This document shows positions 5,922 to 8,725 of a stretch of 8,725 bases of DNA, piece after piece; position 1 is the stretch's first letter; the number at the start of each line of letters is the position of its first letter. This stretch comes from Bacteroidota bacterium (GTDB lineage: Bacteria; Bacteroidota; Bacteroidia; Bacteroidales; Prolixibacteraceae). The translations under genes were made by a program, and so were the position numbers. The notes under the pieces were generated by a model that saw nothing but the letters and a program-made list of their open reading frames with translations, was not told where the DNA came from and searched no databases. The stretch covers positions 1 to 8,725 of the forward strand of contig JAUZOB010000127.1 of assembly GCA_030706665.1 (NCBI GenBank), written 5' to 3'.

Positions 5922-7457
5922 CTCTTCTCTGTCTTTGGCAAGACTTTCCTGTTTTTTTAACCGAAATGTAAGGACACCGTTTACCAGTGCAATAAAGAAG
6001 AACATTCCAAACATGAGAATATCTTCCTTCCTTTTGATATTAAGTGTGAATTTGGGAGGAATAAAACAATAATCCCATATTATTGCACTAAAGGAAGATG
6101 CCAGAAGAATGGGACCCATCCCCATAAATGTTGCCAGGATAGAGACAACAAAGAGGAGTATAAACGAGACTGTTTGATATCCGATATAATCTATAAAAGG
6201 GAAACATAGGCTAGCAGTTGCCGCAACGGTCAGTCCGGAAAGCAGGTATTGAGTAAAAGGTGAGGTAAACTTTGTTAATGAGATGTATTTCAGGTTTTCA
6301 TTATCACTAGCAATGTCGGGTCCCAGAACAAAAACATCAATGTTTCCGCTATATCTAATAAGTTTTTGAACGAAATTCCCATGGGTAAAAAGAGAAATAA
6401 GGTTTTTACGGCCGGGTTTTCCGATGATGATATGGGTGATGTTTTCTTTGTGTGCGATGGTTAAAACTGCTTTAACCAAATCGTTGCCAGATGATGTTCT
6501 GAAATCAGCGCCTAATTGTTTTGCCAGATTGATGTTTCTGCTAAGTTGTTCTTTTTGTTGATCCGAAAGGTCTTGAGTCGTTTCTACATAAAGAGCCTGC
6601 AGACTGGATCCCATTGTGTAAGAAAGATTTTTAGCCCAGCGGATTAGTACGGCGGATTGAGGACTCGGACTAATTAATACCATCAGGTGTAATCCGGATT
6701 TCCAGGGACCCGGAATCCTCTTCAGTTGCATATAATCCTTCAACTGTTTATCGACCCTGTCGGCGACAATGCGAAGCGACATTTCTCTGAGTGCCGTAAT
6801 GTTCCCTTTGCGAAAGAAGTTTTTTATGGCTTCCCGGGATCTGTCGGGTGCATATACTTTTCCTTCGGAAAGGCGTTCTAATAACTCTTCAGGTGTGATG
6901 TCGACCAACTCAACTTCATCGGAGGTTTCAAATACTTCATCCGGAAGAGTCTCCCGAATAATAACTCCTGTAATTTGTGATACGGTATCAGCCCGACTTT
7001 CAAGATGTTGAACGTTTACGGTTGTGTAAACGTCTATTCCATTGTCTAATATCTCCTGTACGTCTTGAAAACGTTTGAGATGACGACTTCCTGGAACATT
7101 GGTGTGAGCCAGTTCATCAACAAGTACGATCTGTGGATGACGGTTGATTATCGCATCAAGGTCCATTTCGTTCAGAACTGTTCCCTTGTATTCAATTTCC
7201 TTTCTTTGAATTATATCGAGACCTTCTAGTAAGGCATTGGTTTCTGGTCGTTTATGGGTTTCTACATAACCTATGACAACATCTATACCCTTTGTCTTGT
7301 CTATGCGTGCAGTTTGAAGCATTGAGTAAGTTTTACCCACGCCTGCACACATCCCAAAGAAAATCTTTAGTTTTCCACGTTTGCTCTTCTCTTCTTCATT
7401 TTTTAATGAAGCTAAGAGTTCGTCCGGATTAGGTCGTTTTTCATCGAAAGAATTCAT
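5919..7457 (-). CDS. kdpD: N-terminal part of KdpD: sensor, USP-like and transmembrane domains
   Basis: A 512-residue product ending at the premature TGA. Residues 29-240 form the KdpD sensor domain, with a Walker A-like motif (GMCAGVGKT, 35-43), a Walker B-like VLVDELAHTN (111-120) and the conserved VPGSRHLKRFQDV block. Residues about 255-380 are the universal-stress-protein-like domain (IIIGKPGRKNL near 343-353), a region linked to cytoplasmic ligand control in other KdpDs. Four hydrophobic segments lie at about 402-420, 425-443, 445-463 and 480-498, followed by the start of the cytoplasmic linker. The ATG overlaps the kdpC TGA in an ATGA, indicating translational coupling. It lacks GAF, HisKA and ATPase domains, so on its own it could sense but not phosphorylate. 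Short KdpDs with mainly the N-terminal domain exist in some cyanobacteria, but the intact frame downstream argues against an evolved short form here. Confidence 0.9.
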   Translation of the reverse strand: MNSFDEKRPNPDELLASLKNEEEKSKRGKLKIFFGMCAGVGKTYSMLQTARIDKTKGIDVVIGYVETHKRPETNALLEGLDIIQRKEIEYKGTVLNEMDLDAIINRHPQIVLVDELAHTNVPGSRHLKRFQDVQEILDNGIDVYTTVNVQHLESRADTVSQITGVIIRETLPDEVFETSDEVELVDITPEELLERLSEGKVYAPDRSREAIKNFFRKGNITALREMSLRIVADRVDKQLKDYMQLKRIPGPWKSGLHLMVLISPSPQSAVLIRWAKNLSYTMGSSLQALYVETTQDLSDQQKEQLSRNINLAKQLGADFRTSSGNDLVKAVLTIAHKENITHIIIGKPGRKNLISLFTHGNFVQKLIRYSGNIDVFVLGPDIASDNENLKYISLTKFTSPFTQYLLSGLTVAATASLCFPFIDYIGYQTVSFILLFVVSILATFMGMGPILLASSFSAIIWDYCFIPPKFTLNIKRKEDILMFGMFFFIALVNGVLTFRLKKQESLAKDREE

Positions 7458-8029
7458 CGGGTGATTTTATCCAGTTCTAAATTTAACAAAAAAACATTGA
7501 TTCTTTCTTCTCCAAAGAGTCTAAATTGTGGCTTCTCTGTAAGATTTGTAATAAGAGAAAGAAGCTTTTCTTTTTGTTTCGGAATAAAATTTCTTTCTTT
7601 TGATATTCTATCAACTTGCATAAGGGCTGCTTGTGGTGAAATATGAGGATCGAGTCCGCTGGCTGAAGCAAATATCATTTCGGATGGAATCGAAGCATTT
7701 TGAGGCAGAGAATTGGCTTCCTGAAGGCTTTTTTCTCTGTAGATTACTTGTTGCTTTAAAGCTTTACTTGTTGGTCCATAATTTGAACCGCCTGAAGGGA
7801 GAGGATTATAATTAACCGCAGATGGACGAGACCAGAAATATTTTCGGTTATTAAAATTTTGGCCGATTAGTTCGCTTCCTAAGACTTTTCCATTCTGAAT
7901 CACCATGCTTCCGTTAGCCTGATGCGGAAAAATGAGCTGAGCCAGTCCTGTAATTAGAAGCGGATAAATAATTCCGGTCAGAATTGTGAGCACTAAAAAT
8001 ATTTTAACGGATATAAATAAAGTTTTCAT
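7454..8029 (-). CDS. kdpC: KdpC, potassium-transporting ATPase C subunit
   Basis: The 191-residue small subunit of the KdpFABC potassium pump, which stabilises the complex and is thought to help couple KdpA and KdpB. It has a single N-terminal transmembrane helix (about 8-32) followed by an extracytoplasmic domain. Typical KdpC signatures are present: GSELIGQNF, YFWSRPSAV.YNPLPSGGSN.GPTS (about 65-87) and SASGLDPHISPQAA (about 122-135). The length matches the family (about 190). It starts 10 nt after the kdpB stop, and its TGA overlaps the kdpD ATG, so the three genes are co-transcribed and probably translationally coupled. I see nothing unusual in it. Confidence 0.97.
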   Translation of the reverse strand: MKTLFISVKIFLVLTILTGIIYPLLITGLAQLIFPHQANGSMVIQNGKVLGSELIGQNFNNRKYFWSRPSAVNYNPLPSGGSNYGPTSKALKQQVIYREKSLQEANSLPQNASIPSEMIFASASGLDPHISPQAALMQVDRISKERNFIPKQKEKLLSLITNLTEKPQFRLFGEERINVFLLNLELDKITR

Positions 8030-8039
8030 GAATTATCAT

Positions 8040-8725
8040 TTAAAGGTTTAGGAGCATATCTATCAATTTAATCCCAATAAAAGGAGTAATCAGACCACCA
8101 AGTCCATATATTAATAAGTTTCTGATTAATATTGAGTTAGCTGATAAAGGTTTATAAGCAATCCCTTTTAATGCAAGAGGTATCAACATGACAATGATCA
8201 GCGCATTAAATATTAGAGCGCTTAAAATTGCACTTTCAGGAGTTTGCAGGTGCATAATGTTGAGCGAAGCCAACGGGCCTGTCTTCATTCCATTTGCATA
8301 AAGAGCGGTCGCAATTGCCGGGATGATTGCAAAATATTTAGAAACATCGTTGGCAATGCTAAATGTAGTTAATGCACCTCGGGTCATTAAAAGTTGCTTC
8401 CCAACTTCCACAACTTCGATAAGTTTGGTGGGATTGCTGTCAAGATCGACCATATTTCCTGCTTCGCGAGCGGCCTGTGTTCCTGTATTCATCGCAATTC
8501 CAACGTCAGACTGGGCCAAGGCCGGTGCATCATTGGTCCCATCTCCGATCATTCCGACCAGTCGACCTTCGGCTTGCTCATGTCTGATTCTTGCCAGCTT
8601 ATCCTCAGGCTTGGCAGATGCCATAAAATCATCTACTCCTGCTTCTGCAGCTATGGCTGCAGCGGTCAAAGGATTGTCTCCAGTTACCATTACCGTTCGA
8701 ATCCCCATTTTTCTCAATTGAGCAA
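8040..8725 (-). CDS. kdpB: KdpB, potassium-transporting P-type ATPase B subunit, 3' end only
   Basis: The C-terminal third (about 228 codons) of the ATP-hydrolysing subunit of the Kdp pump; the rest lies beyond the right edge. The frame is open to base 8725, so there is no true start here. P-type ATPase landmarks are TGDNPLTAAAIAAEAGVDDF in the P domain and the hinge motif GDGTNDAPALAQ. KdpB-specific sequences follow, including GTQAAREAGNMVDLDSNPTK and TRGALTTFSIANDVSKYFAIIP, which leads into the last membrane helices. The terminal hydrophobic segments (about 80 residues, ending IKLIDMLLNL) are complete. The ASP phosphorylation motif DKTGT would be outside the window. It is the most upstream visible gene of the kdp operon. 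Confidence 0.97.
   Translation of the reverse strand, partial: AQLRKMGIRTVMVTGDNPLTAAAIAAEAGVDDFMASAKPEDKLARIRHEQAEGRLVGMIGDGTNDAPALAQSDVGIAMNTGTQAAREAGNMVDLDSNPTKLIEVVEVGKQLLMTRGALTTFSIANDVSKYFAIIPAIATALYANGMKTGPLASLNIMHLQTPESAILSALIFNALIIVMLIPLALKGIAYKPLSANSILIRNLLIYGLGGLITPFIGIKLIDMLLNL

Larger units (their letters stand above)
4779..7457 (-). pseudogene. kdpD: kdpD, full-length frame interrupted by one in-frame TGA
   Basis: Read as one frame, this is an 893-codon gene (including the final TAA) with the complete KdpD layout and a normal family length of roughly 900. The layout is KdpD sensor domain, universal-stress-like domain, four transmembrane helices, GAF, HisKA and HATPase. The single defect is TGA at codon 513 (5919-5921). 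Both sides are in the same frame and the family sequence continues without loss across the stop: SLAKDREE before it, SNALFQLTKELAQAHG after it. In KdpD proteins as I recall them, this junction reads like REERTxALYxLxRELA. I annotate it as an interrupted gene; a sequencing error or readthrough could make it functional. The two parts are described separately. Confidence 0.75.

Noticed and set aside
5919..7457. Genome-wide reassignment of TGA to an amino acid
   Set aside because: kdpC ends with TGA exactly at the expected KdpC length and overlaps the kdpD start, so TGA acts as a normal stop here.
8323..8721. 132-codon open frame on the plus strand opposite kdpB
   Set aside because: It is antisense to strongly conserved KdpB codons and its translation resembles no protein family, so it is a shadow of kdpB.

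Overview
The window looks like a chromosomal segment of a Bacteroidota species, probably of the Bacteroidales. The DNA is AT-rich, the proteins are of Bacteroidota type, the exported proteins have signal peptides ending in FGQ or FSQ, Shine-Dalgarno sites are not evident, and a TAnnTTTG-type -7 promoter element lies upstream of one regulator. I assign nothing below phylum or order level.

Left part (1-1955, minus strand): a two-component pair of an OmpR-family response regulator followed by its membrane sensor histidine kinase. The kinase runs off the left edge but is almost complete. Its signal cannot be read from the sequence.

Middle (2201-4081, plus strand): two secreted proteins of unknown function. 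One has seven tetratricopeptide repeats and ends at a textbook intrinsic terminator. The other has a Gly/Asn-rich low-complexity stretch followed by an unrecognised, probably beta-rich domain. A long perfect hairpin separates it from the convergent genes on its right.

Right part (4084-8725, minus strand): the distal half of a kdp operon, read right to left as kdpB (3' end only), kdpC, kdpD and kdpE. KdpB and KdpC belong to the high-affinity potassium-importing P-type ATPase, and KdpD and KdpE are the two-component system that normally controls it. The genes are packed tightly (10-nt gap, 4-nt overlap, 11-nt gap), as expected for one transcript.

The most notable observation is that kdpD carries a single in-frame TGA at 5919-5921, between the transmembrane domain and the GAF/kinase half. 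The same reading frame continues for 379 further codons with uninterrupted KdpD-like sequence up to the normal stop. No ATG or GTG occurs in that frame before the catalytic histidine region, and the first TTG would start inside the GAF domain. This points to a recent nonsense mutation, a sequencing error, or readthrough, rather than an evolved gene split. If real, it separates potassium/turgor sensing from KdpE phosphorylation. I found no RNA gene, CRISPR array, insertion sequence or clearly novel defence or metabolic system.
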